Under the pieces are notes generated by a model. The model saw only the letters and a list, made by a program, of their open reading frames with translations, was not told where the DNA came from and ran no database searches. Source: Paralichthys olivaceus (lineage: Eukaryota > Chordata > Actinopteri > Pleuronectiformes > Paralichthyidae). From it: a DNA stretch of 64,000 nucleotides. Location: NCBI RefSeq assembly GCF_024713975.1, contig NC_091098.1, positions 12,434,816 through 12,498,815 on the forward strand, written 5' to 3'. Shown here piece by piece: positions 37,901-47,808 of the stretch. Position 1 is the first letter of the stretch. Each line of letters begins with the position of its first letter. The translations under genes and the position numbers were made by a program.

Positions 37901-40900
37901 ATCAAAATATCTGTGCTCTTTTCTGGATGGGTGGATGTATTGAATACCATAATACGCAACATACTATATACTGTACAGTCAGTTTGGGATGAAATCTGCA
38001 GCTAGAAGCTTTGATTACCTTTAACAGTGTAGCTTTGGACTTCATTCTCATTGATACAGATCGTTTCCCACTGACCCTCCTACATGATGGGAAAATCACT
38101 CTATGTTAGACTGTGACAGATGTCTTATGTTATAAATATAGTTATAAGTTACACAGCATTTTGCAAATTGACTATTAATCTTGAAGTACCTCTCCGTCTC
38201 CATCGGCCAAAGAGAAGTAAAAGGAGATGCTGTGGCTGCCAAGGTTGAAGTCGATCCAGAATTCCTCCAACTTCTCATCAGCAGGCATCAGCAGCTGACA
38301 ACAGAACCACAATCATTTCAACACAGCTACAAACAAACTTATTAGTATATGGAACAGTTCATAATAACAAGAGGGTACTTTTTTCCTTGGGCTGGGTGAT
38401 AAAACAATAACAATAATAACTGCAATATATTTTTCATCAACAGCAATATAGCAAAACTCCAATGAATATCAATATAATGCTAATGAATTGTGAAAGCACA
38501 GTGAGAAGTTATATCACATAATCAATCAACCTCAGATTTGTTTCTGTTTATCAAGTGGTTGCCATTCTCTGCTGGTAAAGAAGAGTTTAAAACCAAAACC
38601 TTTATTCTGGAGCAAAAATCACAAAATTGAATCATGATAATCATTGAAATTAACTGATATGAACATTTCTTGATAACATTTTGATATTTTCTGGCATATT
38701 GCCTACTTGTTCCTATGTATCTTTGCACATCCTGTTTATACTGACCTCATACTTGTCCAGATAAACTTCCAAACAAGGGTATGAATACACCCTACAAGAG
38801 AGAACACTGACATTCAGTTATGTGCATCTTTATTTTGCAAAGCATGTGTCCTACCTTTGTCCTATCTAAAAACCAACAAATTCTGTACATTTAAAAAATC
38901 GTATAACAATATAATTTTTGTTATGAGCTTACATAGAATTACAGTGTATTCTATGGATGCTTGTTATCACTGGTGGTAAGAGACAGATCGATAGCCAAAA
39001 TGGTCATTCTTATTTCTTTGTACTTTGTGTTCGAGCCAAAGGTGTGTACCAGCCAAACTCAATCATATGTAATGCCTTGTGAAGCACTGAGCTATGGTGT
39101 GTATGTATTTTACCTTCTCCTGTCTCCCTGCATCCCATTCACTAAATTGAGAAACTTCCGACAATCCTGAAATCACACACATTTACATTAAATTCTATGT
39201 AACATGTTGTAACATTACAACAATAAATTCCCACAGTATTGCAACAAAATGAAATTGCTGATGAGATAAATTAGTATATTTTACCGTCTCAAACTCAGAA
39301 TCATGGATCTTGGCAAAGGCACTGGCCACATGCACCATGCTGAACCATCGATCTGCCAGCTCCCTCCTCTGGACAGGAGTGGCCATCCTGCACAATGCCT
39401 CGGTCAGGGCTGTCTGCAAGTCGTAATCTGACACAAAACCACTGTACTGTACATTTTTGGTAAGCAGTTTGTAAGTATGGTTCTTGATGAAAAAAAAAAG
39501 GAAAAGACATCATACTACTCATAACACTTACCACCACCCTCCAATATCCGACCAGCCAGCTTGATCCTGTTGAAAATTGTTCAACACAATTCAAGGTTGT
39601 GTAGCTAGTTCGAAATAAAATGTAATAATGACAGTGAGCCAGCTATGAGGAAACTACCAAGACATACATGATATCTGAGGCCTCCTGTGATGTTAGGATC
39701 TTCCTCTCTTTCTTGAGCTCCACTGGGATTTTGTCCAGAATTAGATTAAATTTACGAATTGCCTGTTAGAAAATCATTAGCAAGTTAATCTATGAACAAA
39801 CACCTGACTCACAGTTTTTAGTGCTGCTCAAATAAGCTAAATGGTTATAAAAAAAATGTCAAACCTCCTTCTGGATCAGGATGTAGATTCTAGGATCAAT
39901 TCCCAATTGACCAACAGGATACAGGAAGGACTCTGTGATTTTGTATGTTCCTACAAACAACATATAGGAATACTATCTTCAATAGAGACTTAGCACATAA
40001 ACGGTTTATATTAACTAAGGTTTATCATGAAAGCGTTTAAAGTTAAGCTCTGAGATGGTCCTACAATGATTGTCCTGTATTTTAAAGCATCATTATCTTT
40101 CATGTTAATGTATTGCCACAATCGTTCCTTTTATAAGTGAGAGTTACCTCAAAACAACATTGAGAGCACCTGATTTAACTGTGCCCTCAAATATTAAACA
40201 TGCACTGAGGTTGAATCAGAAATTAAGAAATGTACGAGCGTACCCTCTTTGGAAGCTTCATGTACCACCTATAAGAGAGGACAGAAATCCGTTTTCAGAA
40301 CGGACACTTACATGACTGTTTTATTATAGTAAGTGTTTTACTGTTAGACATTAGCTCACCATTAGGGCATCAAAGAAATCCTCAGAAAGGTTGAACAAAG
40401 TCTCATCCCACTGTGGGCCACAGTGGATCCACAGCTGCCTGCATTTCTCAAACCACTGTACCATGTGCATAAAACCAGATTCAATCAAGAGCTGAATACA
40501 TTTACTCATAGAGCACTCACACACAATTTGGCTTTATATATTAGATGTATACTTATCTTTTTGATAAGGCCACGAACTATCATTCCAGCGAGGCCTTGGC
40601 CACCAGGTAGTTTCAGTTTGTCCCCATATTTGGAGATGATAGCAAGAGCCAGACTAGCTGATTTGGAATCTTTTTGATCCAAACACTAAACAAACAGCAG
40701 AGACATGATTTCATTACACCTGCAAACAGCACATTAGCATGGCATGTTCGTCAGTGTGATGGGCCACATCCTACCTTGTGGACAAGTTTATCCAATTTGG
40801 TGAGAAACTGTTGGGAACAGTTTAAAGAGGTCCCTTCATGTATGTCCCTTTGCAAGAATACATCCAGTGCGTGGGCACCCCCACTCTTCAAGACCTCACC

Positions 40901-41059
40901 AATGACTTTCTCCAACTGCGTAACAAATGCAAACTTTTTCATTGTTACAGTACTTCATCAACAACTATTGGTGAAACGTTACGTTAAGTGACAGTAATGT
41001 TTGTAAGGTGAGCTGTTAAAGTACTGCATTCCCACCTGTGTGTCCTGAGCCGGTGCCAT
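22954..41059 (-). CDS. sycp2: Synaptonemal complex protein 2, 45 coding exons
   Basis: SYCP2 forms the axial/lateral element of meiotic chromosomes with SYCP3. The phase-consistent model encodes 1,605 residues (human about 1,530). Coding exons, 5' to 3': 41059-41036, 40915-40775, 40685-40557, 40464-40360, 40268-40244, 39950-39865, 39762-39668, 39566-39532, 39427-39285, 39166-39114, 38791-38746, 38294-38190, 38079-38019, 37796-37648, 37323-37249, 37014-36928, 35794-35689, 35291-35146, 35049-34999, 34697-34634, 34551-34503, 34368-34289, 34141-33708, 33609-33482, 33396-33360, 33272-33208, 33108-33063, 32977-32934, 32826-32766, 32517-32352, 32230-32166, 32073-31888, 31448-31281, 30609-30456, 29393-29092, 28368-28084, 27966-27915, 27706-27578, 26958-26765, 26438-26344, 25668-25569, 25384-25326, 24019-23941, 23614-23558, 23010-22954. 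Residues 1-~210 form the armadillo-like domain; ~240-420 the Spt16M-like domain ([23 protein letters not shown]). '[19 protein letters not shown]' lies near residue 895. The last ~210 residues form the SYCP3-binding coiled coil. The start MAPAQDTQ has a good context. Introns 40465-40556 (AT-AC) and after 31888 (GC donor) are unusual. Confidence 0.93.
24286..24631 (+). repeat. Dispersed repeat family R1, copy B (sycp2 intron)
   Basis: This is the most complete copy: 'aaatgtcactcagcagagtgcatacctctg' (in two parts) opens it and 'aaaacacaacctcc..gggcagaggtga' closes it. The tacctctg/cagaggt ends are inverted. It lies between coding exons 42 and 43 of sycp2 and has no reading frame. Confidence 0.5.
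24700..24919. mobile_element. hAT-like MITE with terminal inverted repeats
   Basis: The left end CAGGGTTTCCCGCAG and the right end CTGCGGGAAACACTG are 15-base inverted repeats with one mismatch. Both abut (TA)n sequence that could contain an 8-base target duplication (aatatata/atatatat). The interior holds a further palindrome (gatccaacac..gtgttggatc type, 24790-24837) and no ORF. At 220 bases it is a non-autonomous element. Assignment to hAT rests on the CAGKGTTTCCCGCAG-type ends and is tentative. Confidence 0.65.
26105..26283. repeat. Dispersed repeat family R2, copy 1 (sycp2 intron)
   Basis: It shares 'caaagagc.ctgcacacag.tctac' (allowing mismatches), 'gagaag.gt', 'aactgtggt.ag.acaaattaga' and 'taat..gaaaca' in the same order with 30103-30299. 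Both copies are intronic, in the same orientation, and non-coding. Confidence 0.5.
30103..30299. repeat. Dispersed repeat family R2, copy 2 (sycp2 intron)
   Basis: It is the diverged counterpart of 26105-26283: 'gcaaagagcactgcacaca', 'gatctacaata', 'aatgagaagcgtg', 'gaaactgtggtaggacaaatta'. Local duplication and independent insertion are both possible. Confidence 0.5.
38391..38712 (+). repeat. Non-autonomous DNA-transposon-like repeat, copy 2
   Basis: It begins 'gggctgggtgataaaaca', contains 'gtttatcaagtggttgccat', 'tctctgctggtaaagaagag' and 'tttaaaaccaaaacctttat', and ends in a degraded 'ttctggcatattgcctac'. The core matches copy 1 at 4715-5031 closely. It lies between sycp2 exons 11 and 12. 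Confidence 0.5.
40465..40556 (-). other. sycp2: Apparent AT-AC intron in sycp2
   Basis: On the minus strand exon 3 ends ...GGC CTT ATC AAA AAG and the intron runs ATAAGTATAC...TTTTATGCAC. Exon 4 then opens ATG GTA CAG TGG TTT GAG. The joint encodes GLIKK|MVQWFEK, matching the human SYCP2 stretch GLIQKMVAWFEK as I recall it. The GT-AG alternatives I tried (GT at ATAA|GTATAC with AG at attcag or gtacag) break the frame. The 5' site is a U1-type GTAAGTAT with G1 changed to A, not the U12 consensus ATATCC. A U2-dependent AT-AC intron is therefore the best reading. Confidence 0.65.
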
Positions 41060-41813
41060 TCTTCTCTCCAAGTAGCAACGTCCTGTGCTGTCTTCAGAAT
41101 AACTGTAAAGCAAAACTGTGATAAAGCTGCAAATCTTCAAGCAACTCGAACATGAATTTTAATGTATTTTCACTCTTTATTTAATTTATTTTCTACTCCC
41201 TAAATTGCTTCAACACCTTTTTGTATCTGTTTCCAGGAATAGAACCAATATAATCCTGGTTATAAATATACATACTGGCATAGAAAGTTTGTCTGTGCTC
41301 ACATACTGTTATTGTAAAAGAGGTCTCGGATAAAAAACAATAAGCTGTAGCAGGACTCAGGTTTGTGTTTGAAAGCCATCATAACATTCCTTGATTAAAA
41401 ATAATGAGGCGCCTAATCAAACAATATGAGCAGTTAGCATGACATTACATAACTGTGTTTACTGTTAGTGATGTTAACTAGCTAACCGCTGACAAGCTAA
41501 CATTGTCCTGTTTATCTGTCATCATTGGTATAAACTTTTCCTGTAAGTAAGCTGATCAAAACTGTAGTAAATTAGTAAATATACTTAAATAATTAGAGCT
41601 TACTGAGGTACAACTCGTCCCATATATGACCTCATCACTCTTCAGTTTAATGCTACTCTAGTGTTAGCTTAAGATGCTAGCTGCTAATACTAGCGGCTAA
41701 ACGTTAGCACTAGCAAACACTGATTTCCGGAGACAACGTTGAGTGACCTGTGAACAATTTTAAACGTTTAGGAGATGCCGTGTTATTTTTTTTGATCTTG
41801 TAATGTTACTCAC

Positions 41814-41955
41814 CGTGGGGTAAAATCCAGCACGCTAACCTACTGGTTTATCATAGTTAGCATGTAGCCCCGTGAGAGACGCGCGAAATCTCAAAGTGCA
41901 GCGCGCGTGCGCAGAGCAGTTCCCGGCTCGTGTGATGGACTGTCACACTTAAACT
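41814..41955 (-). promoter_or_regulatory. sycp2 promoter and non-coding first exon
   Basis: Minus-strand donor CCCCACG|GTGAGTAAC at 41814/41813 closes a probable 5' UTR exon. It would join the acceptor before 41102 and lead to the start ATG at 41059. Upstream, 41875-41955 is a compact CpG-rich patch (gacgcgcgaaatc, gcgcgcgtgcgcag). The transcription start cannot be placed exactly. Confidence 0.5.
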
Positions 41956-42612
41956 CAGCGGGGGTGTTTCGAAGATTATGGATTCCTCCGCTCTAATGGA
42001 AAAGGTGAATCATGTTTCTCTGGCATCCCGCCTGCATTTTAGCCTTTGCAGACATGATCGTCTGCACTGGATGATTCCACTTTAACATGAATATGAGTCT
42101 TATATTGATAGTAGCACATTTCCCATCACCAGGCTGCCCTGGTCTCCTGACAGTAGTATCATCACCTTTAAATGAAGTTGGTCATGTATGTTTGTATTAT
42201 GGTTGGATGAGGTTGGGTTCAAGTACAGTCTTTGTTTACCATGTGATCACTGGTAACCAACCACAGCTTCTGGTATATGAAGTGTTATGAAACTGTTATT
42301 GTGACAGATTACAAAATGTCTCAGTGGTTTCTCCCTCAGCAAACCTCATGATGAACATGCTGCCACATGGAGAGCTGCAATCATAATGCTGGCATTGAAA
42401 CAAGTATTTAAAAGGCTGACAGTGTTAGATTAAGGGAGACAGGGAATTTCCGGTTGAGTGCGACAGTGCTTTCAAAGATTTAAACTGTACTGTCAGTTAA
42501 TTAAATCACAAACAAGTTATGATAAACTAATTCGTTTTTTATGCCATAGTTATTATTTACATTATTTGTGTGATCTTTATATATACTTATATTTACATAA
42601 ATATATTACTAT

Positions 42613-42671
<59 letters not shown>

Positions 42672-43516
42672 AATATATAATGACAAATGATTTTGACATT
42701 TCAAAACGGACTGTCTATTCCCAAGTTATTACCTTTTCAACCCTTGACCTGTGGTATACCTAGCAGTGTAAGTCATGCCTTAACAGTACAGTGAATCAGC
42801 TAAATTCATGTATGATTGGTTTGGATCAAACACATGTTGACATTTTTACATGCTGGCATGTGTGATACGTTTTAATACGTTTTCCATTTCATACGTGTCC
42901 CACTCAGCCAAGACAGTTACACTTATATCAGGTTGACAGATGGAGTTGGTGATTTTGTTACTTCACTGATGAGGACCTCTATGAAAAGAATATCACTTTA
43001 CTGCAGAGCAGCTTATTCAAACTTAGCTAAAAACATCTATAAAAACACTCAGTCACAGAAGCTAGTGGAGGACAGCTGAGAGGTGGGACTTTTACTAACC
43101 TTAACCCTATATAAATGATACAAATACAAATACTTATAAAAGCTGAACATTATGTGTGACTGTGCTTTATTATTTACCAAACTGAGCATTAATTTCATTA
43201 TTCATTAAAATACATTTGGAGATATGGTTTGACAAGACAAGAATAATATCTGACCACAGAGGGAAATGGTTTGGCAGATCAAACTCCTGCATTGTATAAA
43301 AATAGTTTTCTTTGTCAAATAACCACCTGGAAGTGCTGTTATTTCAGTTTCACTGAATATTTATGAAGCACTCTGTGTGTGTCATCTCCACTGGATGTTC
43401 CCCCATTAGAGTACAATTTGCATCTAAGTAGCCAGGAAATTCAGTGCATCAAAAACAGTAAAACAGTGGCACTTAAGTTAGCATCAGGTGAGAGTGCAAC
43501 AGTGTTTCTGACTACG
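41956..43516. other. Intergenic region between sycp2 and ppp1r3d, with an (AT)n microsatellite
   Basis: No conserved coding exon is seen. A (TA)n microsatellite of about 50 bases occupies 42616-42666. Near the sycp2 promoter, a plus-strand ATGGATTCCTCCGCTC stretch at 41979 runs nine codons to AAG|GTGAATC. That could be the first exon of a divergent transcript, but no continuation was found. Confidence 0.55.
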
Positions 43517-43522
43517 TTTATT
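43517..43522 (-). terminator. Poly(A) signal AATAAA for ppp1r3d
   Basis: On the minus strand this reads AATAAA. It is about 140 bases beyond the ppp1r3d stop codon, giving a short 3' UTR. Confidence 0.5.
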
Positions 43523-43663
43523 TACAGTTAATCTTGGAACTAACTTGAGTCAAAGAAATCCTCTGTTAGCATCAGACTAACAAAATGAACAGTATATGAC
43601 AATGCAGTTATACACTTGAAACTGCTCTTGCTAAAGTGCTTCTTAATGGCTTTAGTAGGCGTC

Positions 43664-44578
43664 TTAAATGAAGTGTACCATACTATCCTCACATTCTTTA
43701 GGCACAGTGAGCTTGTAGCTATGGCAAACCAACTTATAATTCTCGCCATCATTGTTGTCCCAGTATTCATCCCCACAGACTTTGTACTGAATGGCAAACT
43801 CCAACACTGCTCCTGGCTGTAGGAACGGAGGAACAGGAAGGTGGAAACGAAATGTATCACAACTGAGTTGGCCTCCTCCTTCCCACGCCTTAGTGATGGT
43901 GGACACCCACGAGGCCTTCGTTTCTGTGCAGCTCTTCCACTCTGTAAATGAAAAGCGAGCCGTGACCTCTTTCTCAAAGTCCAAATTGACAACCTGGGTG
44001 ATTCCGATGACACCCAGTTCAAAACAGAACACCCTCTCCAGACACACTTTCTGCTCACAGAGACGATGCAGGAATCCTGGTTGGTCACCGGGTTGCTCAG
44101 AGAAAACTGGCTTCATGTATGGCAAGGAAATCTCCAGATGCCTTCCGTCTGCCAACTCTGCAGCCATCAGCAACCTAAAGGTGACATGATGCGGCACCGA
44201 TGGATCCTCTCCAGATCTGAAAAGTCTGATGTCTTCCAGGTCGAGGCCCAAAGAGTCGATGAAACGTACACCAACATTCCTGCAGTGTTTCTTCCCCTCT
44301 GTGCCGGATGGCAGGGAGTGGGAGCGTTTTCGGATGATGGGTTTCGGCGTGGGTTCACAGGAGAAGCTGCGGTGGAACTCTTGGTCCCTTGGCAGAGATG
44401 GCACCCTGGGGCTTGGCGGGCGGATGGGAATCGGCTTCTTTGTTGCTTTAGGTTTATCTGCTTGAAGCATTCCAGTCAAGTTGATAGTCATGCAGGGCAT
44501 TGAGACACACATCTGCGGCTCAGATTTTGTCAAGGGAATCCTCTCATGTCCTATAAACCACCCTCGATCCATGATCAT
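43664..44578 (-). CDS. ppp1r3d: Protein phosphatase 1 regulatory subunit 3D (glycogen-targeting)
   Basis: R3-type subunits bring the PP1 catalytic subunit to glycogen, favouring dephosphorylation of glycogen synthase. The reading frame is a single exon of 304 codons (human PPP1R3D 299), the usual structure for this gene. Residues 104-106 (VRF in NVGVRFIDSLGLDLEDI) are the PP1 docking site. The CBM21 glycogen-binding domain spans about 175-290, with CLERV, NLDFEKEVTARFSF and the hallmark YWDNNDGENYKL at 272-283. The C terminus SMVHFI matches the family. The basic residue normally just before VxF is glycine here. Translation may start at 44578 (weak context) or two codons later at MDRGW (44572), whose ATCATGG context is stronger. 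An acceptor at 44601 shows a 5' UTR intron. The order sycp2-ppp1r3d-fam217b supports the assignment to 3D. Confidence 0.93.
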   Translation of the reverse strand: MIMDRGWFIGHERIPLTKSEPQMCVSMPCMTINLTGMLQADKPKATKKPIPIRPPSPRVPSLPRDQEFHRSFSCEPTPKPIIRKRSHSLPSGTEGKKHCRNVGVRFIDSLGLDLEDIRLFRSGEDPSVPHHVTFRLLMAAELADGRHLEISLPYMKPVFSEQPGDQPGFLHRLCEQKVCLERVFCFELGVIGITQVVNLDFEKEVTARFSFTEWKSCTETKASWVSTITKAWEGGGQLSCDTFRFHLPVPPFLQPGAVLEFAIQYKVCGDEYWDNNDGENYKLVCHSYKLTVPKECEDSMVHFI

Positions 44579-45310
44579 TAAGACTTGGTGTCCAGCTCAC
44601 CTATGAAGAAAGTTACAAAGTATGATTTATATCACTAAGTCACATCCATGCTCAAACTTTCTTTGAATCAGAGGCATTAAGACCCAGCTGTAACTTCAAT
44701 TATATCTTTTTACCTAACATAGCATGGCGGTGTGCTGCAAATCTGAAAGAACAAGCTATTTCGTTGTTGTAAAATTGTTAAGACGGAAACAGTGTTTGCA
44801 GGAGGGGGAGTGGGCGTGTACCCTGTGAGTACGTGCCTGCGCGCACACAGCTCATCTCTCTCCCTCTCTGCGCGGTTGTAACATGAATTAGAATGCACTT
44901 CTTTAAAATCAGACACTGACATCACCTCACCATGTACAGATGTGATGCGTAAGGCTGCAGCATGTAGCCTAGGTTGCCTCCATTTAAAGTTGCTTTTATT
45001 ATGGCTGCACGTTTCTGTGCGTGATGGCGTCTGCGACTGCGTCACCTGATTTGTAAACACAGAACACTGCAACACACATGCACGACAACACACTGCTGCA
45101 GATGGAGATCCTCTAAACACGAGAGCAGGAAGCTGCGCACGAAGAGGAATATGACTGATGCTTCATGGGAAACTGAGTCAAATAAGACACACTGTTATAA
45201 CTATGTGCCTCATCTGTCAACTTAAGTGTTTAAGTATGGAGTTGTGCACTTTCCTCGGTTGCATTCGCTGTTTATCAGAAGTAAGTGGACTCACCGAGGA
45301 GCGTCTGCAT
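44578..45310 (-). other. Predicted spliced uORF in the ppp1r3d 5' leader
   Basis: Assume the strong donor CTCG|GTGAGT (exon end 45295) is joined to the acceptor tcatag|GTGAGC (exon start 44600). The leader then holds ATG at 45310 followed by 12 codons (MQTLLGELDTKS) and stops at TAA 44580-44578. The last A of that stop is the first base of the upstream main ATG (TAATG). This rests on the splice prediction. Confidence 0.35.
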
Positions 45311-45798
45311 GTTCACTTTGCAGAAGCGGCTGGTGCGCCTGAACTCCGACTCCCAAGATGCACCCGTGCACGCTCCCTTCACACAAACTGCGAGCCAGTG
45401 AGCAGCAGGTAAACAAACCAATCTGACTGGGACAGCGAGCTAAAGAAAGCGTCTGCGCTGTTTGACCGTCTTGCATTTTTAATTGCGGCGAAGATGACAG
45501 TCGAGAAAGAGACGCATCTGCTGTAAACAGTTTATTACAAATAGGAAATAATCGCTCCATTGTTACACGCGCAGCTCGACGATAAAAACTAGGACGAGTT
45601 CAACCTGCAGCGGAAAAGCGACCGTCGACACCTGCGCATGATGCACTGCACCACTTTTGAGAAAACCGGTATTTTCAGCCTCATTCTCCGGATAGAGTAT
45701 CTGATCCGAGATGTCGGTTGGGTCCTTTAGCCACCGTGTCGTTTGAAATTGTGCTGGACTCTTCAATCAACAACATCCCCACCTGGCAACCTAACAAC
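45296..45798. promoter_or_regulatory. CpG-rich bidirectional promoter of ppp1r3d and fam217b
   Basis: The two genes are divergently transcribed, with about 1.2 kb between coding starts. The interval contains clustered CpGs, a leftward donor at 45295 (first ppp1r3d exon) and rightward leader sequence running to the fam217b start at 45799. A head-to-head arrangement is also present in human. Exact start sites cannot be read from sequence. Confidence 0.45.
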
Positions 45799-47808
45799 AT
45801 GGGGCCCATCATGCAGGAACACACAGCAACCACGACTCTCAAACGCATCGTATCCAAAGACAAGATTCGGGTGAAAAACACTGAAAATAGCGGACCAGTA
45901 ACCAGGTATTCCTAATATTATGCAAGCAGGTAATAGTAAATTATAGTTGTCATGTTTCACCTCGGACTGACAAGCACTGTCATGTTTTCCACAGTTCAAA
46001 GAAAGGTAACAAGATGAAGAAAGCAGTGAGCCAAATGAAAAATGGCCTCCCAGGACCAGGTCAGGATAAGGACACAGTGACTACAGTGCAGAAGGCAAGT
46101 GAATGCAAAAATAGTAAATCTAAAGCGATATGAATATTCTATCTTTTTGTCTTTTGATTGAAGGGGAAACAATGTCAGAAATCATATAACAATTCATGCA
46201 ATGATTATTGTACAGGGTGCACAGTCAAATGGTGGAAGGGTCAAATATGGCTCTTCACGGAACACAAGCAAACTCTCCAGGTATGTGTGGAAAAAAAAAA
46301 AAGAGTGTGTCATACTGAATGTTTTACTTCAGGTACACTAAACCCCTAAATCCCTAACAGGCATTTCTGACACTTATCTGCCTCTTTACAGCCCTGAAGA
46401 CGGGGAGATGAGACCTCCACTCCGCAAACACTCATCTGTGCAGAGGAAAGAGGAAAAACTAGAAAATCAGCGGATGTCACAGTGCAGCAATGAGCTACAA
46501 CCGAATCGGGCAGGGATGGGGAAAAATCGGCGAGCCCTCTCCCTGCCCCTCTCCCCGATATCGGGGCTACGACACATGCCAATGCACCCCCTAACGCACT
46601 CCCCAGCCCCCACCCCAGAGGCACTACAGCAGCACTACAACCAGAAGGATGACGACACTGACAGTGCCAGTGATCTGTCAGACTCAGAGAGGCTGCCTGT
46701 GCTGCCCTCCCCCTGTACCCCCTGTACCCCTCCTCATCTCAACCTGCGAGCAGAGGTCATCAACACTAATGACTTTCCCCCGGACATCCCAGGACCCTGT
46801 GGGACTTTGGGTGATGAAGATGAAAGTGAAAAACCCAGCTACAGTTACCAAGAATTTCTGCCTCCTCCCTTCAACAGCTGGAGCCTCAGACAGCTGGCGG
46901 TGTTTCTTCATACAGAGGGCCGTGGTGCCCCCCGCCCAAAACCCGTAGGTTCCTTGGAGAAGTACCTGGAGAGGCTGCTGCAGCTGGAGTGGCTCCAGAT
47001 CCAGACAGTGCAAGCTGAGAGCAGTCGTCCACCTGGAACTCGAACAAGGCCACAGAGCTTCCCCTCTGCCACCACAGCTCACCCACCCAGGCCTCACACA
47101 GCTCCACCGTCCCGACTCAACTCCCCTAAAGGGTTGCGGCAAAGCCAGCGAGCCTTCCCGTTTGCACCTGTTAACAACCCCCCATCACCTGCCTCAACTC
47201 AGCACCAGCTCTCCCGCTGCCCTCACTGTCACATTCGCTACCCGATGTGCAACGGAAGCTGCTCTGCCTATGCCTACCAGCGGCACTCACGGCTAAGCCC
47301 ACTGCTTGAGCGCAGAGCCGGACCTGGGGCACCAGCGAAGCGGAGCAGCAGTGAAACCCGAGCACCTTCCACGGACGGCAAGAGCCCAGGAGGACAAGGT
47401 GGGGGTGGAGGAGGAGCCCAGACGCCAGTTAGCCCCTCGGCCGGGAAGAGTCATATCAGGCACATGCAGGCCGCAGGCAACGCCAGAAAACAACCCCAGG
47501 AATCTGGGACAAACCCAAACTGTAGAGGTCAGGTCAGGAAAAGCCGCATCAGAGCCAACTCCGAGACAGATGTTAAAAAGGTTGACATTAAAGCAGCCAG
47601 TGCAGAGAAACGTGTTTTAGCTGCAAGTAAAAGAGAGGTCATCACCTCTAAGAGAGTGGAGAAGGATTGGCAGAAAGCAGAGTTGGGAAGTCAGGCCACT
47701 AAAACTTCTGTGAAAAGAGCTGCTAAAGAGCCGCCATTGCTTTCCAAAGCACCGCTCAGTAATAAGCAGAATGGAAAAACAAAAAACGTGCACTTTGTTG
47801 CAAAGTAA
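45799..47808 (+). CDS. fam217b: FAM217B family protein, four coding exons
   Basis: The molecular function of FAM217 proteins is not established. Exons 45799-45905, 45995-46094, 46216-46280 and 46392-47808 chain in phase to 562 residues, longer than human FAM217B (about 380). The start AACAACATGGG has a strong context; a second ATG lies four codons on. The family core is clear: DDDTDSASDLSDSERLP (about residues 177-193), LNLRAE, YQEFLPPPFNSW and LEKYLERLLQLEWLQIQTVQ. The rest is low-complexity Ser/Pro/Lys-rich and probably disordered, ending in a basic tail. A four-cysteine cluster CPHC...CNGSC lies at residues 367-381. Intron 2 has a GC donor (AAG|GCAAGT). The gene is divergent from ppp1r3d, as in human. 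Confidence 0.88.

Noticed and set aside
43791..44503. Plus-strand ORFs of 132 and 145 codons
   Set aside because: They are antisense shadows of the ppp1r3d coding exon, whose minus-strand product is clearly conserved.
46684..47142. Minus-strand ORF of 152 codons
   Set aside because: It is a shadow of the long GC-rich fam217b exon, with no family resemblance.
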